NCBI RefSeq assembly: GCF_030371825.1
Contig: NZ_JAUDDM010000002.1
Strand: one strand, 5' to 3'
Length of the DNA stretch: 64,000 nt
Source of the DNA: Collinsella sp944321445
Lineage (GTDB): Bacteria; Actinomycetota; Coriobacteriia; Coriobacteriales; Coriobacteriaceae
Part shown: positions 1 to 8,922 of the stretch, one piece after another
Layout: every line of letters starts with the position of its first letter
Numbering within the stretch: position 1 is the first letter of the stretch
Made by a program: the position numbers and the translations under genes
Notes under the pieces: generated by a model
Databases searched by the model: none
What the model was told of the DNA's origin: nothing
Seen by the model: only the letters and a program-made list of their open reading frames with translations

Positions 1-3
1 ATG

Positions 4-33
4 CATAGAAAAGGGCGCCCCTTGGGGCGCCCT
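4..33 (-). terminator. Intrinsic terminator of rpmB
   Basis: A perfect 10-bp stem (12-21 with 24-33) has a two-base loop. On the minus strand it is followed by a short T-rich run (TTTTCTAT). It lies about 55 bases after the rpmB stop codon. Confidence 0.8.
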
Positions 34-89
34 GTGTTTGAAAGTGTACCGTTAGTTACGGTTCACGCGATGTTTGCCGAGAAGGTTAA

Positions 90-278
90 TTAGGAACGGG
101 CCACCTTGCCGGACTTCAGGCAGTTGGTGCAGACGTTCATCTTGCGACGATGACCGTCGACGACAACGTACACGCGCTGGATGTTGGGACGGAACTTACG
201 GATGGCGACGCGGTGCGAGTGGCTAATGGAGCGACCAGCAACGGGGTGCTTACCGCAGATCTCACAAACCTTGGACAT
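90..278 (-). CDS. rpmB: 50S ribosomal protein L28
   Basis: 62-residue L28 of the large ribosomal subunit. The start MSKVCEICGK and the following GKHPVAGRSISHSH are typical of bacterial L28, as is the C-terminal CTNCLKSGKV. CxxC pairs near both ends make it a zinc-binding (C+) L28. The start at 278 is chosen because AAGGAGG sits about 8 bases upstream; a longer frame to 323 adds a non-homologous, Arg-rich leader with no ribosome-binding site. It is monocistronic and ends at a strong hairpin terminator. Identification is by family recognition and is secure. Confidence 0.97.
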   Translation of the reverse strand: MSKVCEICGKHPVAGRSISHSHRVAIRKFRPNIQRVYVVVDGHRRKMNVCTNCLKSGKVARS

Positions 279-935
279 AATCGTTAACCTCCTTGGACGG
301 CAGATAAACAGCCGCATGAACAAACAGCATTGAACTATAACATAGAATCGTCAATCTGCGGAATCTACACATTGAGCACGCGTTTTTCCAACCAGAGGGC
401 AGCTTTCGCAAGCGGTTGGAATGTGGAGCAGGCTGCGCCCCTCAAGATCGATGCCGCACATCGCGTTAGCACTATAGCAGACCATCTAGCTAAACGACAC
501 GGTAATACATATGCATCCTGCAGATTCGCCACTTCTATACCATCACAAGCACATCCTTCTGGCGCACTGCAAGCTTCGAACGTGCCTCAAATGACATCAG
601 TCAAACCAATTAATGAACACGTCCTAAGAACACAGGATTCGCGGGACGCAGCCATATCCGTTACAACCAAACTATTGAAGCGTTTCAGTCGTTCTTCGTT
701 TGCAAAACGGCCATTTCGACATGAAATATTGATTTATGAGGGCTTTCGTTTCGTACGAATCAGCAGCACTCACCATAATCTGAGCAAATAATCTTCAAAA
801 CTCGGCATAATTCAAGCAGTTGAAGCGTTACATATATACCGTTTACGGCAAAAGTTTCCGAGGGGTATGTGCAAACCCCCTTTTTCTTATATAGAATACG
901 GGCCATAGGCAGGCACCGGAGAAAAGGAGCTCAGC
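279..935. other. Non-coding gap between rpmB and adhE
   Basis: About 650 bases lie between two divergent genes and are clearly more AT-rich than the surroundings. A plus-strand open frame of 153 codons (330-791) has no ribosome-binding site, no recognisable domain and composition unlike its neighbours, so I do not call it a gene. The gap must hold the rpmB promoter near 300 and the adhE promoter; TATAGAAT near 899-906 is a possible -10 box for adhE. No clear Rex operator was found, although adhE is a common Rex target. Confidence 0.5.
862..888 (+). terminator. Terminator-like hairpin in the adhE leader
   Basis: GGGGT (862-866) pairs with ACCCC (875-879) around an 8-base loop, followed by CTTTTTCTT. 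It points towards adhE. It may end transcription from upstream or act as a leader attenuator. The stem is short, so confidence is modest. Confidence 0.4.
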
Positions 936-3581
936 ATGGCAAAAAAGCCTACGGTTCATGCCAATCCCGCCATCGTCGATTCGGTCGACGCCTTCAAGGA
1001 GCGCCTCGCGTACGTGCGTGACGCCCAGAAGGCATTCGCCAGCTTCACCCAGGAGCAGGTCGACAAGATCTTCTACGAGGCGGCCATGGCAGCCAACAAG
1101 GCGCGTATCCCCCTGGCCAAGATGGCCGTCGAGGAGACGGGCCGCGGTGTTCTCGAGGACAAGGTGATCAAGAACCACTACGCCGCCGAGTACATCTACA
1201 ACGCCTATAAGAACACGAAGACCTGCGGCGTCATCGAGCGCGATGAGGCCTACGGCATCACCAAGGTCGCCGAGCCCATCGGCGTCGTGGGTGCGGTCAT
1301 CCCGACCACCAACCCCACCTCCACTGCGATCTTCAAGTGCCTCATCTGCCTGAAGACCCGCAACGCCATCATCATCTCCCCGCACCCCGCGGCGGCCAAG
1401 TGCACCATCGCCGCGGCCAAGCTCGTGCTCGACGCCGCCGTCAAGGCCGGCGCTCCCGAGGGCATCATCAGCTGGATCGACCAGCCGACCCTCGAGCTCA
1501 CCAACGCCCTGATGCACAACGTCGACATCATTCTGGCCACCGGTGGCCCGGGCATGGTCAAGTCCGCCTACTCCTCCGGCAAGCCCGCTCTCGGCGTCGG
1601 CGCCGGCAACACCCCGGTCGTCATCGACGACACGGCCGACATCAAGCTCGCCGTCAACTCCATCATCCACTCCAAGACGTTCGACAACGGCATGATCTGC
1701 GCCTCCGAGCAGTCCGTGACCGCGCTTGACTCCGTCTACGACGAGGTCAGGGCTGAGTTCGAGCGCCGTGGCTGCTACTTCGTCAAGAAGGGCAAGGAGC
1801 TCGAGGCCCTGCGCGAGACCATGTTCAAGAACGGCGCCCTCGATCACCGCATCCCGGGCATGCCCGCCGCCAAGATCGCCGAGCTCGCCGGCATCGACGT
1901 CCCGGCCAAGACCAAGATCCTGATCGCCGAGGTCACCTCCACCGACCCGGTCAAGGAGGAGTTCTCCCACGAGAAGCTCTCCCCCGTCCTGGCCATGTAC
2001 CACGCCAAGGATTTCCAGGAGGCCGTGGACAAGGCCGAGCACCTGGTGCTCGCCGGTGGCCCGGGTCACACCGCGTCCCTCTACGTGCACCCCGCCGAGA
2101 AGGAGAAGATCGCCCTGTTCGAGGACGTCATGGCCGCGTGCCGCATCGTCATCAACACCCCGTCCTCCCAGGGCGGCATCGGCGACCTGTACAACTTCGG
2201 CATGAAGCCGTCCCTCACGCTTGGCTGCGGCTCCTGGGGTGGCAACTCCGTCTCTGAGAACGTTGGGGTGAAGCACTTGCTTAACGTGAAGACCGTCGCG
2301 GAGCGCCGCGAGAACATGCTGTGGTTCCGCGCTCCCGAGAAGATCTACTTCAAGAAGGGCTGCACGCCCGTCGCGCTCGACGAGATCGGCCGCGTCATGG
2401 GCAAGAAGCGCGCCTTCATCGTGACTGACTCCTTCCTCTACAAGAACGGCAACTGCAAGGCCATCGAGGCCAAGCTCGACGAGATGGGTGTCGCCCACGA
2501 CGCGTTCTACGACATCTGCCCCGACCCGCGCCTGCAGGACGCCCAGAAGGGCGCCGAGCGCATGCGCCTGTTCGAGCCCGACGTCATCATCGCCGTCGGC
2601 GGCGGCTCCGCGATGGACGCCGGCAAGATCATGTGGCTCATGTACGAGCACCCCGAGGTCAACTTCGAGGATGCCGCCATGGACTTCATGGACATCCGCA
2701 AGCGCGTCTTCACCTTCCCGAAGCTCGGTGAGAAGGCCTACTTCGTCGCCGTCCCGACCTCCTCGGGTACCGGCTCCGAGGTGACGCCGTTCGCCATCAT
2801 CACCGACGCCGAGACCGGCATCAAGTGGCCGATCACCGACTACGCGCTCATGCCGAACATGGCCATCGTCGACGTGGACAACGCCATGACCGCCCCGAAG
2901 GGCCTCACCTGCGCCTCCGGTATCGACGTCATGACCCACGCCATCGAGTCCTACGTCTCCATCATGAGCTCCGACTACACGCGCGGCCTGTCCATGCGCG
3001 CCGCCAAGCTCGTGTTCGAAAACCTGCCGGCCGCCTACGAGAAGGGCGCGGCCGACCCGCACGCCCGCGAGGAGATGCACAACGCCTCCTGCCTCGCCGG
3101 CATGGCCTTCGCCAACGCCTTCCTGGGCGTGAACCACTCCATGGCCCACAAGCTCGGTGCCTTCCATCACCTGCCCCACGGCCTGGCCAACGCCGTCATC
3201 CTGACCCGCGTCATGCGCTACAACGCCGCCGAGAAGCCCGTCAAGATGGGCACCTTCTCGCAGTACCAGTATCCGCACGCGCTGCACGACTACGCAGACC
3301 TCGGCCGTTACTGCGGCTGCACCGGCGCTGACGACCACGAGGTGTTCGAGAACTTCATAGCCAAGCTCGAGGACCTCATGGACCAGATCGGCATCAAGAA
3401 GACCATCGCCGAGTACGGTGTCGACGAGAAGTACTTCCTGGAGACCCTGGACGGCATGACCGAGCAGGCCTTCAACGACCAGTGCACCGGCGCCAACCCG
3501 CGCTACCCGCTCATGAGCGAGATCAAGGAACTCTACCTCGACGCCTACTATGGCCGCGAGCCCCAGAGCTACGAGGTCTAA
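936..3581 (+). CDS. adhE: Bifunctional acetaldehyde-CoA/alcohol dehydrogenase
   Basis: 881 residues, the usual AdhE length. The enzyme reduces acetyl-CoA to acetaldehyde and then to ethanol, regenerating two NAD+ in mixed-acid fermentation. The N-terminal half is a CoA-acylating aldehyde dehydrogenase with the catalytic Cys near residue 255 in NGMICASEQS. The C-terminal half is an iron-dependent alcohol dehydrogenase with the nucleotide loop GGGSAMDAGK (about 555-564) and His ligands in NHSMAHKLGAFHHLPHG (about 733-749). Start: GAAAAGGAG lies about 8 bases before ATG 936. AdhE normally forms helical spirosomes; the linker is intact. Codon use is extremely C/G-rich at third positions, which suggests high expression and produces a long spurious antisense frame. 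It appears monocistronic. Confidence 0.97.
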   Translation: MAKKPTVHANPAIVDSVDAFKERLAYVRDAQKAFASFTQEQVDKIFYEAAMAANKARIPLAKMAVEETGRGVLEDKVIKNHYAAEYIYNAYKNTKTCGVIERDEAYGITKVAEPIGVVGAVIPTTNPTSTAIFKCLICLKTRNAIIISPHPAAAKCTIAAAKLVLDAAVKAGAPEGIISWIDQPTLELTNALMHNVDIILATGGPGMVKSAYSSGKPALGVGAGNTPVVIDDTADIKLAVNSIIHSKTFDNGMICASEQSVTALDSVYDEVRAEFERRGCYFVKKGKELEALRETMFKNGALDHRIPGMPAAKIAELAGIDVPAKTKILIAEVTSTDPVKEEFSHEKLSPVLAMYHAKDFQEAVDKAEHLVLAGGPGHTASLYVHPAEKEKIALFEDVMAACRIVINTPSSQGGIGDLYNFGMKPSLTLGCGSWGGNSVSENVGVKHLLNVKTVAERRENMLWFRAPEKIYFKKGCTPVALDEIGRVMGKKRAFIVTDSFLYKNGNCKAIEAKLDEMGVAHDAFYDICPDPRLQDAQKGAERMRLFEPDVIIAVGGGSAMDAGKIMWLMYEHPEVNFEDAAMDFMDIRKRVFTFPKLGEKAYFVAVPTSSGTGSEVTPFAIITDAETGIKWPITDYALMPNMAIVDVDNAMTAPKGLTCASGIDVMTHAIESYVSIMSSDYTRGLSMRAAKLVFENLPAAYEKGAADPHAREEMHNASCLAGMAFANAFLGVNHSMAHKLGAFHHLPHGLANAVILTRVMRYNAAEKPVKMGTFSQYQYPHALHDYADLGRYCGCTGADDHEVFENFIAKLEDLMDQIGIKKTIAEYGVDEKYFLETLDGMTEQAFNDQCTGANPRYPLMSEIKELYLDAYYGREPQSYEV

Positions 3582-3610
3582 GCAACCGCTGACTCACGTT
3601 CATTAGCACT

Positions 3611-3652
3611 CGGGGCGCGCCGGCACACGGCAACGCCGCCATGCGCGCCCCG
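3611..3652 (+). terminator. Hairpin after adhE
   Basis: CGGGGCGCGC (3611-3620) pairs with GCGCGCCCCG (3643-3652). No T-run follows, so termination would be Rho-assisted or incomplete; the next gene has its own ribosome-binding site 30 bases on. Confidence 0.45.
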
Positions 3653-3697
3653 ATTCGACAAACGATGGTGCAAACCAACAGAAAGGACGGTAGCGCC

Positions 3698-4462
3698 ATG
3701 ATCCTCCCCGATTCCAAGGTCGAGATCGTTCGTCACTCCAACAAGGTCGTGTACGACCTGGGCGATAAGATCGCTAAGGTCTTCTCTGCCGATAAGCCTG
3801 TCTCCGATGTGTTCAACGAGGCCCTGAACCTCGCCCGCATCAACGAGTGCGGCATCCGTTCTCCCAAGGCCCTCGAGGTCTCTCAGGTCGAGGATGGCGG
3901 CTGGGGCCTGCTCACCACCAAGGTCCCCGGCACCACCCTTGCCGAGAAGATGGCCGCCGAGCCCGGCCGCTTCTATGAGTACCTGGAGCAGTTCGTGAAC
4001 CTGCAGATCGAGGTCCACTCCTTCCGCTGCCCGCTGCTCCCCCGCCAGACGGACAAGTACTCCCGCATGATCAACTCCCTGGACCAGATCAACGCTTCCA
4101 CGCGCTATGACCTGCTCCAGCGCCTCGACGGCATGAAGGTCCGCCGTCGCGTGTGCCACGGCGACTTCAACCCGACCAACGTGATCGTGGGCGAAGACGA
4201 GCAGCTGTACGTGTGCGACTGGGCCCACGCGACCCAGGGCGCCCCGGCTGCCGACGCCGCCATGACCTACCTGCTGTTTGCCCTGCAAGACAAGCAGCAG
4301 GCCGACGCCTACCTGGAGCTCTATTGCGAGCGCGCCGATGAGGCTGTCCAGATTGTCCGCGGCTACCTGCCGATCGTCGCCGCCTCTGAGCTCGCCCGTC
4401 ACCGCGGCGGCAAGAACGACGAGTTCCTCATGAGCTGGATCGACGTGTTCGATTATCAGTAA
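3698..4462 (+). CDS. APH/choline-kinase-fold phosphotransferase
   Basis: 254 residues. The catalytic loop HGDFNPTNVIV (residues 154-164) and metal-binding CDWAHA (173-178) define the aminoglycoside phosphotransferase/choline kinase superfamily. The N-terminus (KVVYDLGDKIAKVF) fits the ATP-binding lobe with its conserved Lys. The start at 3698 is preferred over 3641 because GAAAGGA lies 10 bases upstream and the longer leader looks non-coding. The substrate cannot be read from sequence; family members act on sugars, choline or antibiotics. It follows adhE and has similar highly biased codons, suggesting a housekeeping rather than a resistance role. Confidence 0.8.
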   Translation: MILPDSKVEIVRHSNKVVYDLGDKIAKVFSADKPVSDVFNEALNLARINECGIRSPKALEVSQVEDGGWGLLTTKVPGTTLAEKMAAEPGRFYEYLEQFVNLQIEVHSFRCPLLPRQTDKYSRMINSLDQINASTRYDLLQRLDGMKVRRRVCHGDFNPTNVIVGEDEQLYVCDWAHATQGAPAADAAMTYLLFALQDKQQADAYLELYCERADEAVQIVRGYLPIVAASELARHRGGKNDEFLMSWIDVFDYQ

Positions 4463-4478
4463 GGGGTAACGCCCACCC

Positions 4479-4569
4479 GGAGGCCCCGGGTCTCCCACGC
4501 GGTCCTATCGCGCCTGCGGCGCTCAAAGCGGACCGCTTAGGGAGACCCGGGGCCTCCTTGCGTTTTCCT
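4479..4569 (+). terminator. Long hairpin terminator after the APH gene
   Basis: A perfect 18-bp stem pairs 4479-4496 with 4540-4557. A second inner helix (GCGGTCC with GGACCGC) continues it, and TTGCGTTTTCC follows. It is unusually long for a terminator. Confidence 0.75.
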
Positions 4570-4601
4570 TGCTGCGGGTAATCTGCGGTGGGGAGGATGG
4601 T

Positions 4602-4622
4602 GAGCGCCGCACCGCGGCGCTC
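4602..4622. repeat. 9-bp stem hairpin between convergent genes
   Basis: GAGCGCCGC (4602-4610) pairs with GCGGCGCTC (4614-4622), loop ACC. It is the middle of three hairpins stacked between the APH gene and the thiamine pyrophosphokinase gene. Confidence 0.6.
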
Positions 4623-4633
4623 GTTCTATATTT

Positions 4634-4692
4634 GTCTGAAACCGGCCGGCGGATGATTCCTTTTCGGAATCATCCGCCGGCCGGTTTCAGAC
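4634..4692. repeat. Perfect 27-bp palindrome
   Basis: 4634-4660 and 4666-4692 are exact reverse complements around TTTTC. It lies 23 bases beyond the end of the minus-strand pyrophosphokinase gene and probably serves as its terminator, although neither side has a strong T-run. A 27-bp uninterrupted stem is far more than termination needs. Confidence 0.85.
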
Positions 4693-4714
4693 GGATTGTT
4701 GTTGATACGTTGCC

Positions 4715-5380
4715 TTACTTGAATATCCAACAGATCAGGGTGCCTTCGTGGCAGGTGATGGTGGCGGAGTCGGACTCGATGACGTTGGAGATGCCCAGGT
4801 CGGAGAGGAGCTCGACATGGGCATGATCGAGTTCCCAGCGCATGTTGGATTCAGAGACGACGACCTCCGGAGACAGCGGGATGAATGAAAAGCGAGCACC
4901 GCTTGCGCTCGTAACGGTCCATGCATCTTCGCTGTGCAGAATGCGACCTGAAAATGCGTCTTCCATAAGCTCGATGCCCCCTTCCCAGGCAGCGAGGCGG
5001 CCGAAGACACCGAGAAGGTGGTCGGGATTGCCACCAGAAAGACAGGTGCAAGCGAGGGTCGGCGTGCCCCAGCGCTCGTGAACGGCGCGCAACACGAGCG
5101 AGAGGTCGGTAAAATCCTTGTGCGGGTTGTAGCGCTCGACCTCAAACGCAGCACCAGTCTCCCCCGCTTCCGCTCGGCGCACGAACTCAGCACCGGTGGC
5201 ACTCACCGAATCGGCGTCCCCGCAAAACAGGTCGACGCGCACCGAGGCGGCAAGAGCAGCATCCAAGCCGCGGTCGATGGCGACCACGGCGTCGGCGCCA
5301 GCGACCGCGGCGCGAATCGTGTGCACGGATGCGGGTTCAGGCGACCCGCCGATCACGGCAACGCGGCAAATCTCACCCAC
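4715..5380 (-). CDS. thiN: Thiamine pyrophosphokinase
   Basis: About 221 residues. It transfers pyrophosphate from ATP to thiamine, making thiamine diphosphate in the cytoplasm. Family hallmarks: N-terminal RVAVIGGSPEP, the acidic DLFCGDADS motif, HKDFTDLSLVLR (the K-D-x-T-D motif) and GGNPDHLLGVFGRL. The GTG start at 5380 has AAAGGA 8 bases upstream; an ATG at 5389 abuts that site and so is less likely. The start overlaps the end of the HAD phosphatase gene, so the two are co-transcribed and translationally coupled. The C-terminal half is the thiamine-binding beta region. A pathway link to the HAD gene is possible but unproven. Confidence 0.88.
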   Translation of the reverse strand: MGEICRVAVIGGSPEPASVHTIRAAVAGADAVVAIDRGLDAALAASVRVDLFCGDADSVSATGAEFVRRAEAGETGAAFEVERYNPHKDFTDLSLVLRAVHERWGTPTLACTCLSGGNPDHLLGVFGRLAAWEGGIELMEDAFSGRILHSEDAWTVTSASGARFSFIPLSPEVVVSESNMRWELDHAHVELLSDLGISNVIESDSATITCHEGTLICWIFK

Positions 5381-6101
5381 GGGCCTCATCCTTTCCGGCG
5401 CGGCAATAGGACAGGATGCGATCAAGATCGAGCTCAGTGAACTCATCGACGAATATCTCACAGTTCGCACGCACATCTTCGCGCGCAGAGCGGCCCTCGT
5501 AGTCGTACACGCCCACGCGGCGATACCCCACAGAACCCGAGCTCTTGAGTCCGAACAGGGCATCCTCGAACACCCACACATCGCTGCGATCGGGCACCGC
5601 GATCCCCTCATGAGCACACAGGCGATCCAGCGCCAAATCGTATACGTCGGGATGATCTTTCGAGGCGCCGGCATCCTGCGTGGTAACGATGACATCGAAG
5701 TACCCGTCGAGACCGTTGGCGGAAAGTCCGCACCGTACCGCATGGGCAGGCGTCGACGTCGCGATGCACATGGGAATGCCAGCCGCCTTCACGCTCTCGA
5801 GGAATTCCTTCACGCCATCGCGCGCGGGAACGACCGTACGGTAGCGCTCGAGTAACAGCTCCATCATGTGGCCGTAGATCTCATCGCCATCGTTCCCCAC
5901 GCCCCACGTGTCGTGATACGCGCAGCACTCACCGTACATAGAAAGCGACTCGAAGCGCGCAAGGTCGTCGCCGGTCACCGAGACGCCGTAGTCTGCCAGA
6001 ACCTGTGGACCGAGCTCGATCCACATACCCATGGAACGCACGAGCGTCCCGTCGCAATCGAATATGAAGGCGCGCGGATGCGCGCAGACGGTATCCGTCA
6101 T
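5373..6101 (-). CDS. HAD-family hydrolase (beta-phosphoglucomutase/phosphatase-like)
   Basis: 242 residues. Haloacid dehalogenase motifs are all present: motif I DCDGTLV near residue 15, motif II ATSTP, a Lys after ASKDHPDVY and motif III WVFEDALFGLKS. The helical cap between motif I and II fits subclass I phosphatases or phosphoglucomutases acting on small phosphorylated metabolites. The start at 6101 has GAAAGG about 10 bases upstream; a longer frame to 6143 is not supported. It overlaps the downstream thiamine pyrophosphokinase gene. Substrate unknown. Confidence 0.85.
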   Translation of the reverse strand: MTDTVCAHPRAFIFDCDGTLVRSMGMWIELGPQVLADYGVSVTGDDLARFESLSMYGECCAYHDTWGVGNDGDEIYGHMMELLLERYRTVVPARDGVKEFLESVKAAGIPMCIATSTPAHAVRCGLSANGLDGYFDVIVTTQDAGASKDHPDVYDLALDRLCAHEGIAVPDRSDVWVFEDALFGLKSSGSVGYRRVGVYDYEGRSAREDVRANCEIFVDEFTELDLDRILSYCRAGKDEARG

Positions 6102-6537
6102 CGACGTGCCTTTCAGTTTCCTTGCAAAGACCTGCCCCAACACTTACGAAAAGAGGCGATTCCGCAGCATATGCTACCAAAAAGAACAAAGCATCAAGGC
6201 CTTGGTACGCAGCTTTCACACCCCTGACGCACGCTGGGAACGACACCGAAGCTCCCCCAGAGCGCATCCCCATCGAATCCGCGCAAGTGGCATCGCGTCA
6301 TATACATTTTGCCATTCGCCGATAATCGCCGACCGTGTGTCCGTTACGTCCACTCGCCCAAAGGCCAAAACCGACCGTACTTCGTTCTGACCGCATCGAG
6401 AGGCCCTGCAAGTGTTAAATTATGGCTGTCGTGGTATTCCGGACCCCTCCCGTGCTTGCGCGCACCTTCCCGGGTTGCTACGGCCAGTACCCACCTTCGG
6501 GCGACGCTTCGTCACCCCCGACGATTGGACGGACAAG
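6102..6537. other. Divergent promoter region upstream of glgB
   Basis: 435 bases separate the minus-strand HAD gene from glgB. No gene is convincing here. TTAAATTAT at 6415-6423 could be a -10 element for the glycogen cluster. If so, the GTG at 6412 cannot be the glgB start, and the leader would be about 110 bases. Confidence 0.45.
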
Positions 6538-8895
6538 TTGGACCGCACGAACGTTTCATCTCGCAAGACAAAGGCGGCATCCGCGAAAAAGGGGCAGGAA
6601 CCCTGCCTGATCATTACCGAGGATGACATCCATCTTTTCGCTCAAGGTTCGTGGAACCGCAGCTGGGAGAAGATGGGAGCGCACCCCGATGTCCAGGGCG
6701 GCGTCGCGGGCTGGCGCTTCTGCGTTTGGGCGCCCGAAGTCAAGGGCGTAAGCGTCATCGGTGACTTCAACAACTGGGACGAGAAGGCCAATCCTTTGGA
6801 GCAGCTGCCCACCGGCAGCCTGTGGCAGGGCTTTGTTCCCGGACTTGAGCAGGGCGACCTGTACAAGTATGTCATCGAGACCGAAGAGGGCACGCTGCTG
6901 TACAAGGCGGACCCGTACGGCTTCTTTGCCGAGAAGGTGCCCGGGACTGCCTCCCGCCTCATGGACGTCACCGGCTACGCTTGGAAAGACGCCTCCTGGA
7001 TGAACAGGCGCAAAAAATCTGACCATATGAAGAAGCCGCTCAACATCTACGAGGTGCACCTCGGGTCGTGGAAGCGCCACGGCGACGAGCCACAAGGCGA
7101 CCCCGACGAGAACGGCAACTACCCCGGCCCCATGGATCCCTTCCCCGCGCAGCGCGGCGAGTACTACTCGTATGACGACCTCGCGGTCGAGCTCGTGGAC
7201 TACGTGCGCGACATGGGCTATACCCACGTCGAGATCCTGCCCGTGCAGGAGCACCCCTTCGACGGCTCGTGGGGCTACCAGGGCACCGGCTACTATGCCG
7301 CGACTTCCCGCTACGGCGAGCCCAAGCAGCTCATGCACCTCATCGATGCCTGCCACCAGGCCGGTATCGGCGTCATCCTCGACTGGGTCCCCGGTGGCTT
7401 CTGCGCCGACGCCCAGGGTCTGGCGACCTTCAACGGCCATATGCTCTATGAGCGCGAGATTCACCCCAACTGGGGCACGCACAAGTTCGACTTCGGTCGC
7501 GGTGAGGTCCGCAGCTTCCTGGTGTCAAACGTCCTGTACTGGATCGAGCTGTTCCACGCCGACGGTATCCGCATGGACGGCGTCTCGAGCATGCTCTACC
7601 TCAACTTCGGCGTCGATGACCCCGGCCAGAAGAAGTTCAACAAGTACGGCACTGAGGAGGACCTCGATGCGTCCGCGTTCATCCGTCAGGTGAACCATAC
7701 GGTCGGCACGCTCCATCCCGACGTCATGATGATGGCCGAGGAATCCACCGCCTGGCCGCTCGTTACCTACCCTGCCGAGGATGGCGGCCTGGCGTTCCAC
7801 TACAAGTGGGACATGGGTTGGATGAACGACACCCTGCACTACATGCAGACCGACTTCCCCTGGCGCCCGGGCAACCACAACCTGCTCACCTTCTCGATCA
7901 TGTACGCCTTCAGCGAGAACTTCATCCTGCCGCTCTCACACGACGAGGTCGTGCACGGCAAGTGCTCGCTCATAGGCCGTATGCCGGGCGACTGGTGGCG
8001 CCAATTCGCCGGCCTTCGCACCCTTGCGTTCTACCAGATGACGCATCCCGGTGCGAAGCTGAACTTCATGGGCAACGAAATCGCCCAGTTCATCGAGTGG
8101 CGCTACTACGAGTCGATTCAGTGGTTCCTCACCGAAGAGTACGAAACCCACGCCAAGCACCAGCAGTTCATTCGCGCCCTCAACCACCTCTATACCTCCG
8201 AGCCCGCTCTCTACGAGCTGGGTTACGTGCAGGAGGGCTTCGAATGGATCGATCCCAACAACGCCGAGCAATCCATCATCTCGTTCGTCCGCCACGGCGA
8301 CAAGCCCGATGATGACGTGATCGTGCTCATCAACTTCGACCCCGCGTACTACGAGACGTTCCAGATGGGCGTCCCGCGCGAGGGCAATTACAAGGAGATA
8401 TTCAATTCCGACGCCGTCGAGTTCGGCGGATCGGGCAAGGGCAACGACAAGGTTCTCTCGAGCTGCCCCGAGCCCATGCACGGTTTCGAGGACTCCATCG
8501 AGCTCACGGTCCCGCCGCTGGCTGGCATCGTGCTGAAGCGCACGGGCAAGAGCTCCTACAAGCCGCCTAAGGCCAAGAAGACGACCGCCCGCAAGACGGC
8601 CGCAAAGAAGACGACGACAGCTGCGTCCACCAAGACGACCGCAGCAGCATCCAAGACGGCAACCGCGACCAAGACGGCCGCCACGAAGACTTCGGCTGCC
8701 GCTAAGAAGACAGCCGCGAAATCCACGACGACCAAGGCCGCGTCTGCGACCAAGAAGTCAACCACCACTACCGCTTCTACGCGCTCTGCGGCCAAGAAGA
8801 CCGCAGCAGCGACCAAGAAGGCCTCGTCCACGACTAAGAAGTCGACGACGAGCGCGAAAAAGGCTACGTCGAAGACCCCCTCTGCCTCGGCGTAG
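6538..8895 (+). CDS. glgB: 1,4-alpha-glucan branching enzyme with histone-like tail
   Basis: Introduces alpha-1,6 branches into glycogen. A CBM48-type domain (FCVWAPEVKGVSVIGDFNNW) precedes the GH13 barrel. Catalytic residues are visible: the nucleophile Asp in DGIRMDGVSSMLY, acid/base Glu in MMAEESTAWP, and the SHDEVVHGK motif. The family-typical DWVPGHF is DWVPGGF here. From about residue 671 a 115-residue tail of Lys, Ala and Thr (repeats like AAKKTT) follows the normal end of the enzyme; ordinary GlgB lacks it. The start is uncertain: TTG 6538 is preferred, but the frame is open back to GTG 6412, where the sequence looks non-coding. First gene of glgB-P-C-D-A. Confidence 0.92.
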   Translation: MDRTNVSSRKTKAASAKKGQEPCLIITEDDIHLFAQGSWNRSWEKMGAHPDVQGGVAGWRFCVWAPEVKGVSVIGDFNNWDEKANPLEQLPTGSLWQGFVPGLEQGDLYKYVIETEEGTLLYKADPYGFFAEKVPGTASRLMDVTGYAWKDASWMNRRKKSDHMKKPLNIYEVHLGSWKRHGDEPQGDPDENGNYPGPMDPFPAQRGEYYSYDDLAVELVDYVRDMGYTHVEILPVQEHPFDGSWGYQGTGYYAATSRYGEPKQLMHLIDACHQAGIGVILDWVPGGFCADAQGLATFNGHMLYEREIHPNWGTHKFDFGRGEVRSFLVSNVLYWIELFHADGIRMDGVSSMLYLNFGVDDPGQKKFNKYGTEEDLDASAFIRQVNHTVGTLHPDVMMMAEESTAWPLVTYPAEDGGLAFHYKWDMGWMNDTLHYMQTDFPWRPGNHNLLTFSIMYAFSENFILPLSHDEVVHGKCSLIGRMPGDWWRQFAGLRTLAFYQMTHPGAKLNFMGNEIAQFIEWRYYESIQWFLTEEYETHAKHQQFIRALNHLYTSEPALYELGYVQEGFEWIDPNNAEQSIISFVRHGDKPDDDVIVLINFDPAYYETFQMGVPREGNYKEIFNSDAVEFGGSGKGNDKVLSSCPEPMHGFEDSIELTVPPLAGIVLKRTGKSSYKPPKAKKTTARKTAAKKTTTAASTKTTAAASKTATATKTAATKTSAAAKKTAAKSTTTKAASATKKSTTTTASTRSAAKKTAAATKKASSTTKKSTTSAKKATSKTPSASA

Positions 8896-8922
8896 CGACT
8901 CGACAAAAAGGGAGATTACTGC

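Noticed and set aside
330..791. 153-codon plus-strand frame in the rpmB-adhE gap
   Set aside because: No ribosome-binding site, no recognisable motif, AT-rich non-coding composition.
843..3338. 831-codon minus-strand frame opposite adhE
   Set aside because: Product is Val/Gly/Asp/His-rich, mirrors the sense codons and matches no family; a by-product of GC-rich third positions.
3698..4462. Aminoglycoside resistance gene
   Set aside because: Only superfamily motifs are visible, codons are host-like and the context is housekeeping; no basis for calling resistance.
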